Assembly: GCA_017514235.1 (NCBI GenBank)
Contig: JAFWKK010000037.1
Span: 21,567 to 85,566, forward strand
Direction of reading: 5' to 3'
Length of the DNA stretch: 64,000 bases
From: Kiritimatiellia bacterium
Lineage (GTDB): Bacteria; Verrucomicrobiota; Kiritimatiellia; RFP12; UBA1067
The translations under genes and the position numbers were made by a program. Positions 33,405 through 42,279 of this stretch are shown here, piece after piece (the stretch's first letter is position 1; each line of letters opens with the position of its first letter). Below the pieces are notes generated by a model. It was not told the DNA's origin and did not search any database. It saw only the letters and a program-made list of their open reading frames with translations.

Positions 33405-33650
33405 GTGTTTGACGCGGAGCTGGCGCGCTTGGCGGCGCTAAGTAAGGGGAACCGCGACTGGGAGAACGAGTGCGTCACGGAGATCAACCGTGTGCCCGCG
33501 CGCGCGGACGGCTTTCCGCTCGCTCGCGCCGAGAACGCGCTTACGATGGATGAACCCCAGACGCCATATGTGAAGTCGCTTGAAGATTCGCTCATGATCG
33601 GCATCTCGGATTTCCGTGATAAGGGTGTTCCGTGCGCCTGCTTGACATAA
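33405..33650 (+). pseudogene. N-terminal remnant of a GH2 beta-galactosidase-like gene
   Basis: A 81-codon frame encodes GNRDWENECVTEINRVPARA, then FPLARAENAL and PYVKSLED. This matches the start of LacZ-type GH2 beta-galactosidases (DWENPxVTxxNRxPAH ... PFP ... SLNGxW), which are about 1000 residues. The match stops at the SLED position, where the family has SLNGxWxF, and the remaining ~900 codons are absent. The consensus promoter of the next gene starts in the 3' end of the frame. I interpret it as the leftover of a deletion, not a working gene; the initiation codon (GTG 33405) is arbitrary. Confidence 0.65.
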
Positions 33651-33670
33651 TTCTGCTTATTCTGTATAAT
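33642..33670 (+). promoter_or_regulatory. Consensus sigma-70 promoter
   Basis: TTGACA (33642-33647), exactly 17 bp, TATAAT (33665-33670). This is the only full-consensus promoter in the window; it drives the gene at 33728 with a leader of about 50 nt. Confidence 0.85.
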
Positions 33671-33727
33671 GCGCGGCGTCTTGAAAGCCAAATCAGGTTC
33701 TCGGAATAAAAGATAAGAACAGATATC

Positions 33728-36097
33728 ATGAAAAACTTGTATCGTTCAGCGTTTTGTTTTGCGGGTACGTTTGCGGCTTCCATGCTTTGCGGGGGTGTTG
33801 CGGTGGCTGCGTCACAAGAGCGGGCGGCGGTGGTGTACAGTGGCTACAGCGGCGGTTCGGCGGCCACCGAGTTTGACGCACATCTGAAAAAGGTCGGGTT
33901 GGCGTTCGACAAATACGAGAACGTCCGTCTGCCGGAACTGACGGAGAAGCTTGGCGCATATCGCCTCGTCATTGCGGCATTGCTGGCAAACTACACGAAG
34001 ACAGTGAAGATGGAATCATTTGCGGCGGTGTGGCGCGAATGGCTTGCGAGCGGCGGAATACTTGTCGTGACGGATGCGAACTACGCAAGTGTCTTGGATG
34101 ACTGGGTGGCGGCGTTCGGTCCGGGGTTTGAATGTGGATGCGCGCTCTGCTCGGCTCACACGAAGCCGTCGGACGCTACACGGACAATGACCATACATCC
34201 TGACCCGCTTCTTTTCTGCCCGAGGCCCCTTGGGCGGCTGTTTCAGAAAAACTACGGGCAGTGGGCGCATCTGACGAAGCTCGGCGCGGACTGGCGCACT
34301 CCAATCGTCTGCGTGGACGGTGCGGCGCTTTTCGCCTATCGTCGCGTGGGGAATGGCATGGTTGTCCTTACGTCCGCAGCATCCCTGCGAAAGGGTCCAA
34401 TCGCGTCCGCGCTCCTTGAGAACATCGTGACTGACAGCCGTTTGCGTGAAAGGGGGATTGCGATTGAATCCTTCGAGCCACACCTGTCGGGCGGCAATTC
34501 GGCAGAGCGCATCAGCAGGCTTCGATTGAAAGTTTCGCCGGAGTGTGGGCAGAAGGTGGCGGCGACGCTCGTAGCGAGGAACGACCGAGCGAAGGGAACG
34601 GTTGAGGCGTTGGGAATGGACGAGGCGGTTGTGCCGGCGAACGGCGAGGTGGTGCTGTCGCCATCATGCGCACTCGTGCGGAGCGGCACGGTGGCGTCGC
34701 AGTTGAAGGTGACAGTTGACGGGCGCACAATTCTCTCTTGCGAGTGGGATGAGACTTCGCCGGAGACGATTGCGCTTTGCCTGAAGCGGAAACACTTCTA
34801 CCCTGGCGACAACGTTTCGCCACATGTTGCGATAGCTCCTACTGCGGAAGGACGCGACAAACTGACGGGGATAGCGTGGCGTATTGACAGTGGCGAATGG
34901 AACGAGCGCGAGGCGAAGGACGGCGCATGGACGATTCCGGCGACGTCGCTTCCAGTTGGCAAGCATGTGCTTCAAGCGAGGCTGGTCTATCGTCCGGGAT
35001 TTTTGTCGGCAATGGATGCAAAGAAACGCAGCCTATTCGATTGGGGCGAGTCCGTCGAGGCGGAGTTCTTCACTCACCCGGAGCCGAAGTACAGGATGCG
35101 CGGCGACCATGTGCTGCTTGAGAACGGAAAGCCGTTCTTCCCGCTTGGATTCTATCAGGTCGCTTGGAATATCCCGGCAGAAGATTGCCTCCGCATGGTG
35201 CGGAACATTGCTGCATGGGGCTACAATACGGTCCATGTGTCGTGCAAGGGCAGCAGTCACGGCGCAGTCCTTGACGAGTGCGCACGGCTTGGCGTGAGGG
35301 TGATCACGGAGTTTGCAGGCGATCCTGGGCCGGTGATCGAGAAGTACAAGGACAAGCCGGCGGTGATGGGGTGGAATCCAGGCGACGAGCCCGCGCACAA
35401 TGGCATCACGCCTGAACAGATGTTTGCGCGGTACGACCGCTTCAAGCAGCTCGACCCAGACCATCTTGCGTACACGGTGATCTGCAAGCCGAGCCAATAC
35501 AAGCGCTACGCCGCAGGCACTGACGTGCTCGCGCCGGACCTGTATCCCGTGCCGCGCCACTTCATCGGCGACGTGTATCGCTGCTCCAGGCAGGCGAAGG
35601 TGGAGGCGACCTGCGTTGACACCGCTTTGTGGGCGGTTTGTCAGTCGTTCGGCGGACAGAAATACGACAAGAGCGGGGATTGGCCGCGTTGTCCCGATGC
35701 ACGTGAGTTTCGTGCGATGAGTTACCTCGCCTTGATGGGCGGCGTGAAAGGAATCATCTACTACACGTATTTCGATCTCAGTTTCGACATCCTCAAGGAA
35801 CCCGACCTGCTGGAGGCGGTGAAGACGTTTCCGACCGAACTGCAAGGGCTGATGCCGTTTCTGCTGGACGGCAAGGGTGAGCATCTGGCGGAGAACGCCG
35901 ACGGCGTCTATGCGACGGCGTGGACGCTCGGCGCGGAACGTCGGCTTGTGGCGGTGAATGTGCGCGACAAGGAGGCGAAGGTTTCGCTTCCGTTTGCGGG
36001 CGGGCAGGTCCTTCACGGAACGCCGCGAGATCTGCGGACGGAGGATGGCCGCGTCTGTTTCACGATTCTGCCGCTTGAGCGGGTCGTGTTGAAATAA
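33728..36097 (+). CDS. Exported TIM-barrel glycoside hydrolase-like protein (clan GH-A type)
   Basis: A 789-residue protein with signal peptide (SAFCFAGTFAASMLCGGVAVAA). Residues about 30-260 resemble a flavodoxin/class I glutamine-amidotransferase-like beta domain (VVYSGYSGGSAATEF, RLVIAALLANYTK, GGILVVTDANY). A jelly-roll segment follows, and from about 450 there is a TIM barrel (FFPLGFYQVAWN, WGYNTVHVSC, VRVITEFAGDPG, AVMGWNPGDEPAHNG near 548, LDPDHLAYTVI, KGIIYYTYFDLS). The DEP of GWNPGDEP aligns with the WxxxDEP acid/base segment of GH-A-like enzymes. The C-terminus is a beta-sandwich. Substrate unknown. First gene of a three-gene operon with a GH28-like enzyme. Confidence 0.8.
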   Translation: MKNLYRSAFCFAGTFAASMLCGGVAVAASQERAAVVYSGYSGGSAATEFDAHLKKVGLAFDKYENVRLPELTEKLGAYRLVIAALLANYTKTVKMESFAAVWREWLASGGILVVTDANYASVLDDWVAAFGPGFECGCALCSAHTKPSDATRTMTIHPDPLLFCPRPLGRLFQKNYGQWAHLTKLGADWRTPIVCVDGAALFAYRRVGNGMVVLTSAASLRKGPIASALLENIVTDSRLRERGIAIESFEPHLSGGNSAERISRLRLKVSPECGQKVAATLVARNDRAKGTVEALGMDEAVVPANGEVVLSPSCALVRSGTVASQLKVTVDGRTILSCEWDETSPETIALCLKRKHFYPGDNVSPHVAIAPTAEGRDKLTGIAWRIDSGEWNEREAKDGAWTIPATSLPVGKHVLQARLVYRPGFLSAMDAKKRSLFDWGESVEAEFFTHPEPKYRMRGDHVLLENGKPFFPLGFYQVAWNIPAEDCLRMVRNIAAWGYNTVHVSCKGSSHGAVLDECARLGVRVITEFAGDPGPVIEKYKDKPAVMGWNPGDEPAHNGITPEQMFARYDRFKQLDPDHLAYTVICKPSQYKRYAAGTDVLAPDLYPVPRHFIGDVYRCSRQAKVEATCVDTALWAVCQSFGGQKYDKSGDWPRCPDAREFRAMSYLALMGGVKGIIYYTYFDLSFDILKEPDLLEAVKTFPTELQGLMPFLLDGKGEHLAENADGVYATAWTLGAERRLVAVNVRDKEAKVSLPFAGGQVLHGTPRDLRTEDGRVCFTILPLERVVLK

Positions 36098-36143
36098 AAT
36101 GCTTTTCTGTAAAGGAATGAATTGTACTAAGGAGTAAAAGAAA

Positions 36144-37343
36144 ATGAAAAAACTACTGATAGTGCTGTGCGTAGTCGCGCTGGCTGGCATGGCCGTTGCG
36201 GAGCCGCCGCAGGAAATGGCATGGGAAACGGCGGCTATCCAGGCGCAGATCGATGCCGCTGCGGCGAAAGGCGGCGGACGCGTTACGGTAAAGAAAGGCA
36301 TACATCCCTGCCGGACGCTGCGGTTGAAAAGCGGCGTGGAACTGCATCTTGAAGAAGGGGCGGTGCTGAAAGGCGGATCTGCGAGCGACGACTATGACGA
36401 CGTGATTCCGCTTGAGATGGTTTACCGCTACGGCGATACGAATTCCACGCCGACCGTTACCAGGAAGGCGTTTATTGTTGCCGAAGATGCTTCGGACATT
36501 GCCATCACAGGGAAGGGGATGATTGAAATCAACGGCCCTTCGTTCTTCGACAAGAATACTAGGCTTTGGAAGTTTTTCTGGGACAAGCCGCCATGTCCGC
36601 GTCCTCGAATGGTTGTCATGTACCGATGCCGAGGCGTGAGAATTGAATGTGTTACATTCAAGGACTGTCCGCTCTGGGCGATGTGGCTCAGACTCTGCGA
36701 GGATGTCGCCGTGTCGCACGTCCGTATCGAGGCTGAACAGAAGATGATCAACTCGGACGGCATAGACTTCGATGGTTGCCGCCATGTGCGGGTGGGGGAT
36801 TCGTTCTTCAAGACGGGCGACGACTGCGTGGTGCTGCGCGCGATCCGTGACGAGCGGCGGAAAGACGTGCCGGTCGTGACGGAGGATGTGATTGTGTCCA
36901 ATTGCGTGTTCGATACGTTCTGCCAGGGCGTGCGCATCGGGTGTCCGTCGGATGACACGGTGCGCAATGCCGTGTTCAGGAACATCGAGTTCTCCGGCGC
37001 AAACGCCATTGGCTCGCAGCAGCCGCGCCATTACCTGGCGAGCGGCGACAACGGCTACCTCAAGACAGAGAACATCCTCTTTGAGAACTGGAATATCGAA
37101 AGTTATGGACGTCCGCTGGCGATTTTCGTGGATGACGGCATCAAGTTGAGGGACTTTGGCCACATGACGTTCAGGAACTTCACCGTCAAGAGCGACTTTC
37201 CGTTCCTCGTGCGAGGCAACGCGCAGTCGTCCGTCTGTGGCATGACGTTCGAGAACATCAAGGGCGTAATCCGTGGCAGACCGTTCGACATGGCGTACGC
37301 GACCGACGTATCCTTTGGGCAGATCGAAATAGGCGTCAAGTAA
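36144..37343 (+). CDS. Exported GH28-like polygalacturonase-family protein
   Basis: A 399-residue protein with a signal peptide (KKLLIVLCVVALAGMAVA). It shows the GH28 beta-helix order: IQAQIDAAAAKGGGRVTV at the front, ELHLEEGAVLKG, NSDGIDFDGCRHV (near 203), KTGDDCVVLRA (near 224) and CQGVRIGC (near 260). NSDGID and GDDC contain the catalytic aspartates of polygalacturonases; the usual GHGxSIGS is replaced by QGVRIGC, so the active His is not conserved and the substrate may differ from pectin (rhamnogalacturonan or another uronide). Its ribosome binding site and first codons are nearly identical to those of the next gene. Confidence 0.85.
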   Translation: MKKLLIVLCVVALAGMAVAEPPQEMAWETAAIQAQIDAAAAKGGGRVTVKKGIHPCRTLRLKSGVELHLEEGAVLKGGSASDDYDDVIPLEMVYRYGDTNSTPTVTRKAFIVAEDASDIAITGKGMIEINGPSFFDKNTRLWKFFWDKPPCPRPRMVVMYRCRGVRIECVTFKDCPLWAMWLRLCEDVAVSHVRIEAEQKMINSDGIDFDGCRHVRVGDSFFKTGDDCVVLRAIRDERRKDVPVVTEDVIVSNCVFDTFCQGVRIGCPSDDTVRNAVFRNIEFSGANAIGSQQPRHYLASGDNGYLKTENILFENWNIESYGRPLAIFVDDGIKLRDFGHMTFRNFTVKSDFPFLVRGNAQSSVCGMTFENIKGVIRGRPFDMAYATDVSFGQIEIGVK

Positions 37344-37424
37344 GTCCCTTGTTGAGAAGAACTTACATTGCTCAACCACTTGATGATAAAGACACTCAAC
37401 CTCTGAATAAGGAGAACAAAGAAA

Positions 37425-40400
37425 ATGAAAAAACTACTGATAGTGATATGCGCGGCGGTGGCGTCCATGGCGTTACGCGCCGATGTGTCGTGTTCGTTCA
37501 ACGGCACCGGCATGACGGTGACTGCACCGTCCACTTACGCCGGTTTGCGGCTCACGCTTCTGTGGGACACGACCGACAAGGGTAATGATCCGACGGCTTG
37601 GGCAAATTCGCACGAGATTGCCGCCGTGATTCCTGCGGGCGGCGAACGCTACACCGTGAAACTCGCCGCTCTCGGCATTGCGAACGGAACGCCCTGCCGC
37701 ATCGTCGTAAGCGAACGGTACAAGATGCTGGACATGCTGAAGATGGACTCGACGTCGTGCTACATCGACACCGGCTTCAAGGACACGGCTGTCTATGGCG
37801 TCCGCTTCGGCTTCTACGGCAACAGCGGCAATAATAACGACGGATGGAACTTCATCTTGGGGTCTGGCGAAGGTTCCAGCGACTCGGCGCGTGGCTTGGT
37901 CGTCGGGCAGTCCAGTTCCTCTTTTGGCACCTGGTATTGGACATATTCCGGCCATCGTGCGACCTCTGACCGTCCGCCGGCAAATACCGATTCCATCAAT
38001 GAGGCGGTTTTCGAAAACCGCACGTTCACGCTCAACGGGGACACTATCGCGTCCAACCTTGCGTCGGGTTCCGTTGGCGTACTTGGACTCAACATCTTTC
38101 TCGGACGTGCCCAGAACAACGGCAGCCGCTACTATTACGGCTGGTGGTCGCACGTGAGTTTCGACGATGCTTCCGGCAACAGGATTCTCGACTACATTCC
38201 CATGCAGAGATGCAGCGACGACAAGGTGGGCTTCTATGACCGCGCCACGGGCAAGTTCGTGACGAGCACGGGCGGCGGTGACTTCGGCGCGGGAACCGTG
38301 ACCAACGCGAATTTCGATGTCGTGCACCTGACACAGCGCGTGACGCCGAACCGGGCAATCAGCCTTGAGGCGAGTGGGACGAGACTGTACGCCAATGTCC
38401 CGTCCGGTCTCGCGGGCGAGCAGCTCATGCTTGTGTGGGATGACGCGGACAAGGGGAACGACATCGGCGCGTGGGCGAACAGCCACGAACTCGCCGCCTT
38501 TGTGGGCGCGAACGGCGGAACGTATTGCGCCGACCTTGCTCGCCTTGGCGTCCGCAACGGGCAGACGTGCCGCGTGTTCGCCGTGCATAGCCTTCGTCTT
38601 CTCGACATGCTTGAACTGTCAAGCACAACGGCTTATATCGACACTGGTTTCAAGGACACGGCTGTCTATGGCGTCCGTTTCGGCTTCTACGGAAACAGCG
38701 GCAATTCTGGCGCGTTTGATTGCATCATGGGCACAAAAGAGGGAAGCAGCGATGCGGCGCGTGGTTTCATGGTGGCGCAGAACAGCGGCAACTACGGAAG
38801 CTGGTTCTGGGTTTACAATGGACATCGGTCGGGAAACGACCGCCCCTCGGTATCCAATTCTTCCATCAACGAGGCGGTTTTCGCAGATCGCACATTCACG
38901 CTGAACGGAAACGTCGTCGCTTCCAACCTCGCGGCAGGTTCCGTCGGCGTGCAGGGTCTCAACATCTTGCTTGGCCTTTCCCATGACAGCGGCAGTCGTT
39001 GCCACTACGGCTGGTGGTCGCATGTGCGGTTCGACGATGTGGACGGCAACGCCATCCTTGACTACATTCCCGCACAGCGGACAACGGACGGCAAGGTGGG
39101 CTTCTATGACCGCGCCACTGGCAAGTTCGTGACAAGTACGGGCGGCGGCTCGTTCAATGCGGGCACTGTGACGAACGCATCGTGGACAGTGGCCAATTCA
39201 AGTGCCTCCATCGTGGCGCGTGGCGTTCCGTTCCTTGACGTCGCGCTCAACGGCATGGTGCTGAACGTGACGGCTCCGTCCGGTCTTGCGGGCGAACAGC
39301 TGTTGCTCATGTGGGACGATTCGGACAAGGGCAGCGATCCTTCCGCGTGGGCGCACAGCGAGGTGCTGTCCGCCACACTTCCCGAGCAGGGTGGCACATA
39401 CTCGGCCAATCTTGCAACGCTTGGCATCGGCAGAGGGTGCGTCTGCCGCATCGCGACCGTCAATCAGTTGCAGATGCTGGACATGCTTGAAATGTCCAGT
39501 ACTGCGGCGTATGTTGATACGGGTGTCAAGGACATTTTCTGCTACGGCGTCCGCTTCGGATTCTACGGCAACAGCGGCAATTCTGGTTCGTTTGACTACA
39601 TCATGGGCACCAAAGAGGGAAGCAGCAATGCGGAGCGTGGTTTCCTGGTCGGGCAGAACGGCACCAGCTACGAAAGCTGGTTCTGGGTGTACAATGGTTA
39701 TCGGTCGGGTTCTGACCGTCCGTCGGTTTCAATGACCTCCATCAACGAGGCGGCGTTTTCGGATCGCACGTTCACGCTCAACGGAAACACTGTTGCGTCC
39801 AACCTCGCGGTAGGTCCTATCGGTGTGCAGGGGCTTAGAATCCTGCTCGGTCGTTCACAGGACAGCACCAGCCGTTGTCACTACGGATGGTGGTCTTACG
39901 TGCGTTTCGATGACGCGGCAGGTTCTGCCATAATCGACTACATGCCGGCGAAACGGGCGGTTGATGGCAAAGTCGGTTTCATCGACCGTGCGACGGGCGT
40001 CTTTGTCGTCAGCACGGGCGGCGGCGACTTCACGGCCGGAACGGTGACGAACGCATCCTATGCGGCGGAGCATCTGTGGCGGGCGGTGTCGTTTGAGGAT
40101 ATTGTCGCTACGGCCACATGGACAGGCGGTGGCGCATCAGGACGGTTGGACGATCCCAACAACTGGGCCTGCACAAACCTGTATGGGGATGCGGTTTCGG
40201 GCCTGCCAGGAGAATACACGGCGGTCACTATCCCGTCCGCCGATGCGTTCAACTGTCCGGCTGGTTCGCAGTTTGCATGTCAGACGCTTTTTGTGAACGG
40301 TACGCTGACAGGCGATCATGACTGGCGCGGACTCGACTTCGCGGTCGTCTCCGGAACGATTGACCTTGCCGGGCATTCGTTGCATGCATTGGCTGGCGTT

Positions 40401-41456
40401 GATATGCTGCGGGTTGCCACAGTCACCGACACCGTAGGTGGCGGTACGCTGCGCATCGAGGTGCCGAACGGGCTGGTTGTCTCCAACACGGCGGTCGCCT
40501 TCGCCGGCACGTTCACGCTTGTCAAGGAAGGTGCCGGAACGTTTGTGGCAGCGAAGACGGGTCAGACGTATTCCGGCGGCACGGATGTTGTGGGCGGCAC
40601 GTTCGCATGTGGCGGTAAAGGCGCTGCAGGCGTTTACGGCACGGTGGGAACCACCAACACCATTTTTGCCGGAGCGGTCTTTGATTGCTGCGGCAACGGC
40701 GAGAACTGGCAGAACCCGTTCGTTCTTGCGGGCGGTACGTTGCGCAATCCGTCTTATGTGGCCGACATCACGCTTGCGGCGGATTCATTCATTGAAGCCC
40801 CGGTTTCCAGTGTGGCTCTAGCCAACCGCAATTTTGCCGAGACGACTCTGGAGATGAACGGCCATACGCTCACGTTCGACATTGGAGACGGTCAGTCTTG
40901 CGCCTTGGTGAACTTGACGGTGACGGGCGGCGGCACGATTCTTGAACGCACTGGCGGATTCCTTCAGCTGGGCTATCCGGGGGCTGAAGGTGTTCGAGCG
41001 TCCGGCACGGTGCTGGATATCCAGCGTTCCATCAGAGCGAACTCCGTCAGTACGTTCCTGGACTATATCGCGCGATACGACGGCAACTATGATTTCGGTC
41101 CGGCAGTGCCGATCAAGGTTGTGCACAGGTTCCGTCCAGACGGCGATGGCGTAAGATGGCATTCGGTGGAGCTGCAGGACGGCGCAATTCTCGACCTTTC
41201 AAGAGTGACTGGCGTCTGGACCGCGACGAGCCAAGGCACACACTTTGAGGGTGTGTCCACGCTCTCCTTTGCGCCGAACGCAACAATTACTGTAGATGTC
41301 GGCGAACGGACGTTCGCACTTGACGACCAGCTGACGTCGTGGTCGGCGAAACCGACAGATGTTACGTTCGTCTGGAATCTCCAACTGCCGCTCCGCGCCT
41401 CGCGTTCTGGACTGTTTGTCAGACCAGTCCCCGGTATGGTTATCTCCATCCACTAG
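37425..41456 (+). CDS. Exported protein with three 291-residue repeats and autotransporter-like beta-helix
   Basis: A 1343-residue protein with signal peptide (KKLLIVICAAVASMALRA). Residues about 20-890 comprise three tandem domains of 291-292 residues, each with LWDxxDKG, a MLDMLxMxST segment, DTGxKD, YGVRFGFYGNSGN, RTFTLNGxxxASNLA, YGWWSxVxFDD, DYxPxxR and VGFxDRATGxFVxSTGGG. The DNA period is 873 then 876 bp. The last 400 residues form a beta-helix with the autotransporter-type pattern FTLVKEGAGTFVAAKTG and YSGGTDVVGGTF, ending VPGMVISIH. The repeats look like lectin or laminin-G-type sandwich folds, so ligand binding at the cell surface is likely. No outer-membrane barrel is seen. Confidence 0.85.
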   Translation: MKKLLIVICAAVASMALRADVSCSFNGTGMTVTAPSTYAGLRLTLLWDTTDKGNDPTAWANSHEIAAVIPAGGERYTVKLAALGIANGTPCRIVVSERYKMLDMLKMDSTSCYIDTGFKDTAVYGVRFGFYGNSGNNNDGWNFILGSGEGSSDSARGLVVGQSSSSFGTWYWTYSGHRATSDRPPANTDSINEAVFENRTFTLNGDTIASNLASGSVGVLGLNIFLGRAQNNGSRYYYGWWSHVSFDDASGNRILDYIPMQRCSDDKVGFYDRATGKFVTSTGGGDFGAGTVTNANFDVVHLTQRVTPNRAISLEASGTRLYANVPSGLAGEQLMLVWDDADKGNDIGAWANSHELAAFVGANGGTYCADLARLGVRNGQTCRVFAVHSLRLLDMLELSSTTAYIDTGFKDTAVYGVRFGFYGNSGNSGAFDCIMGTKEGSSDAARGFMVAQNSGNYGSWFWVYNGHRSGNDRPSVSNSSINEAVFADRTFTLNGNVVASNLAAGSVGVQGLNILLGLSHDSGSRCHYGWWSHVRFDDVDGNAILDYIPAQRTTDGKVGFYDRATGKFVTSTGGGSFNAGTVTNASWTVANSSASIVARGVPFLDVALNGMVLNVTAPSGLAGEQLLLMWDDSDKGSDPSAWAHSEVLSATLPEQGGTYSANLATLGIGRGCVCRIATVNQLQMLDMLEMSSTAAYVDTGVKDIFCYGVRFGFYGNSGNSGSFDYIMGTKEGSSNAERGFLVGQNGTSYESWFWVYNGYRSGSDRPSVSMTSINEAAFSDRTFTLNGNTVASNLAVGPIGVQGLRILLGRSQDSTSRCHYGWWSYVRFDDAAGSAIIDYMPAKRAVDGKVGFIDRATGVFVVSTGGGDFTAGTVTNASYAAEHLWRAVSFEDIVATATWTGGGASGRLDDPNNWACTNLYGDAVSGLPGEYTAVTIPSADAFNCPAGSQFACQTLFVNGTLTGDHDWRGLDFAVVSGTIDLAGHSLHALAGVDMLRVATVTDTVGGGTLRIEVPNGLVVSNTAVAFAGTFTLVKEGAGTFVAAKTGQTYSGGTDVVGGTFACGGKGAAGVYGTVGTTNTIFAGAVFDCCGNGENWQNPFVLAGGTLRNPSYVADITLAADSFIEAPVSSVALANRNFAETTLEMNGHTLTFDIGDGQSCALVNLTVTGGGTILERTGGFLQLGYPGAEGVRASGTVLDIQRSIRANSVSTFLDYIARYDGNYDFGPAVPIKVVHRFRPDGDGVRWHSVELQDGAILDLSRVTGVWTATSQGTHFEGVSTLSFAPNATITVDVGERTFALDDQLTSWSAKPTDVTFVWNLQLPLRASRSGLFVRPVPGMVISIH
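37773..40070 (+). repeat. Triplicated domain-encoding DNA (period 873-876 bp)
   Basis: The segment starting GGCTTCAAGGACACGG recurs at 37773, 38646 and (diverged) 39522. The first two copies are nearly identical over 40 bp, suggesting recent duplication or gene conversion between the first two domains. Confidence 0.75.
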
Positions 41457-41524
41457 GAGCGATGGGGCGAGGGGCGAGGAAATCAGGTGGTCACCGACGC
41501 AGGCTCAATATGCGTGATCGCGGA

Positions 41525-41848
41525 TTACGACCAGTTCGTGTCGTTTTCCGCGATGAGCATACGTGCGTGGCGGATGGAAAGGATATGGATTTCGCCTTCG
41601 GCAGGCTCGTACACGATGCGGTAGGGACGGCAGATTATCTGGCGAAGCCGGTCGGCGTTTGCGGGAACGGTATGGAAGCAGACAAGAGGAATCATTGCGC
41701 CGATGTTGGGAAAGTCGGCGAGCTGGTTAGTTTCGGACTGGATGCGGTGACTCCAGCGTGCGGCATCCTCTTTGGAACGTTCAACGGTGATTGTGTGGAG
41801 AATGTCTGCAAGAAGACTTTTGGCGTGTGGCGACCATTTGGGCGTCAT
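41525..41848 (-). CDS. RelE/ParE-family toxin
   Basis: The start is ATG at 41848, with AAGGAGA eight bases upstream; an ATG at 41875 lies in the antitoxin gene. The 107-residue product is close to the usual ParE/RelE length and has the family's strand order, with SPHAKSLLADI, SETNQLADFPNIGAM, RQIICRPYRIVYEPAEGEIHILSIRHARML. The final IRHAR is the typical active-site strand. Such proteins either cleave mRNA at the ribosome (RelE) or inhibit gyrase (ParE); sequence alone does not tell which. It lies 14 bp downstream of the antitoxin gene, the normal order for this type II family. Confidence 0.85.
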   Translation of the reverse strand: MTPKWSPHAKSLLADILHTITVERSKEDAARWSHRIQSETNQLADFPNIGAMIPLVCFHTVPANADRLRQIICRPYRIVYEPAEGEIHILSIRHARMLIAENDTNWS

Positions 41849-41862
41849 GAAACAGGTCTCCT

Positions 41863-42177
41863 TTATTGTGCCCAACCCTTGATCAACTCATCCATCTCTC
41901 GAAATACTTCGTCGCTTGGTATCCCCTTGCCTTCGGCGAACTCGCGGCGGGAGATGTCGATGTCACGCGAAAGCTCGATCTGGTCGAGGAGCGTATCCAG
42001 CGACTCGCAGTCCACGAGATACGAGGCGGCGCGTCCGTTCTGCGTGATGAGGACTGGACGGTGCGTCTTGCGGACGCGGCCTATATACGTCGATAGGTTG
42101 TTGCGGCATTCCGAGAACGGAACGACGTCCTCGGAAGGGCGGCAATGGCGAATGGGCGCGTCAATGACTTTAGGCAT
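41863..42177 (-). CDS. Phd/YefM-like antitoxin
   Basis: A 104-residue protein starting at 42177 with AGGAG eight bases upstream. Its N-terminal half, VPFSECRNNLSTYIGRVRKTHRPVLITQNGRAASYLVD, is the DNA-binding Phd/YefM fold, and the C-terminal half (RREFAEGKGIPSDEVFREMDELIKG) is the toxin-neutralising tail. Phd-type antitoxins repress their own promoter by binding a palindrome; the promoter is visible at 42218-42246. The long opposing frame through this region (to 44202) is the shadow of the gene at 42280; only its last 104 codons are real. Confidence 0.88.
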   Translation of the reverse strand: MPKVIDAPIRHCRPSEDVVPFSECRNNLSTYIGRVRKTHRPVLITQNGRAASYLVDCESLDTLLDQIELSRDIDISRREFAEGKGIPSDEVFREMDELIKGWAQ

Positions 42178-42217
42178 TTCTCTGTCTCCTGCTGTATGCT
42201 TTGTTGAAAACGGGAGC

Positions 42218-42246
42218 ATTGTACAAAATTCTGCCTCAGGATGCAA
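42218..42246 (-). promoter_or_regulatory. Promoter of the toxin-antitoxin operon
   Basis: On the minus strand TTGCAT (complement of 42241-42246), 17-bp spacer, TACAAT (complement of 42218-42223). The 40-nt leader contains TGTA...TGC / GCATACA half-sites that could be an operator. Confidence 0.65.
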
Positions 42247-42279
42247 GGGGCGGCGTGAAGCGAGGAGCAAACTTCGGTG

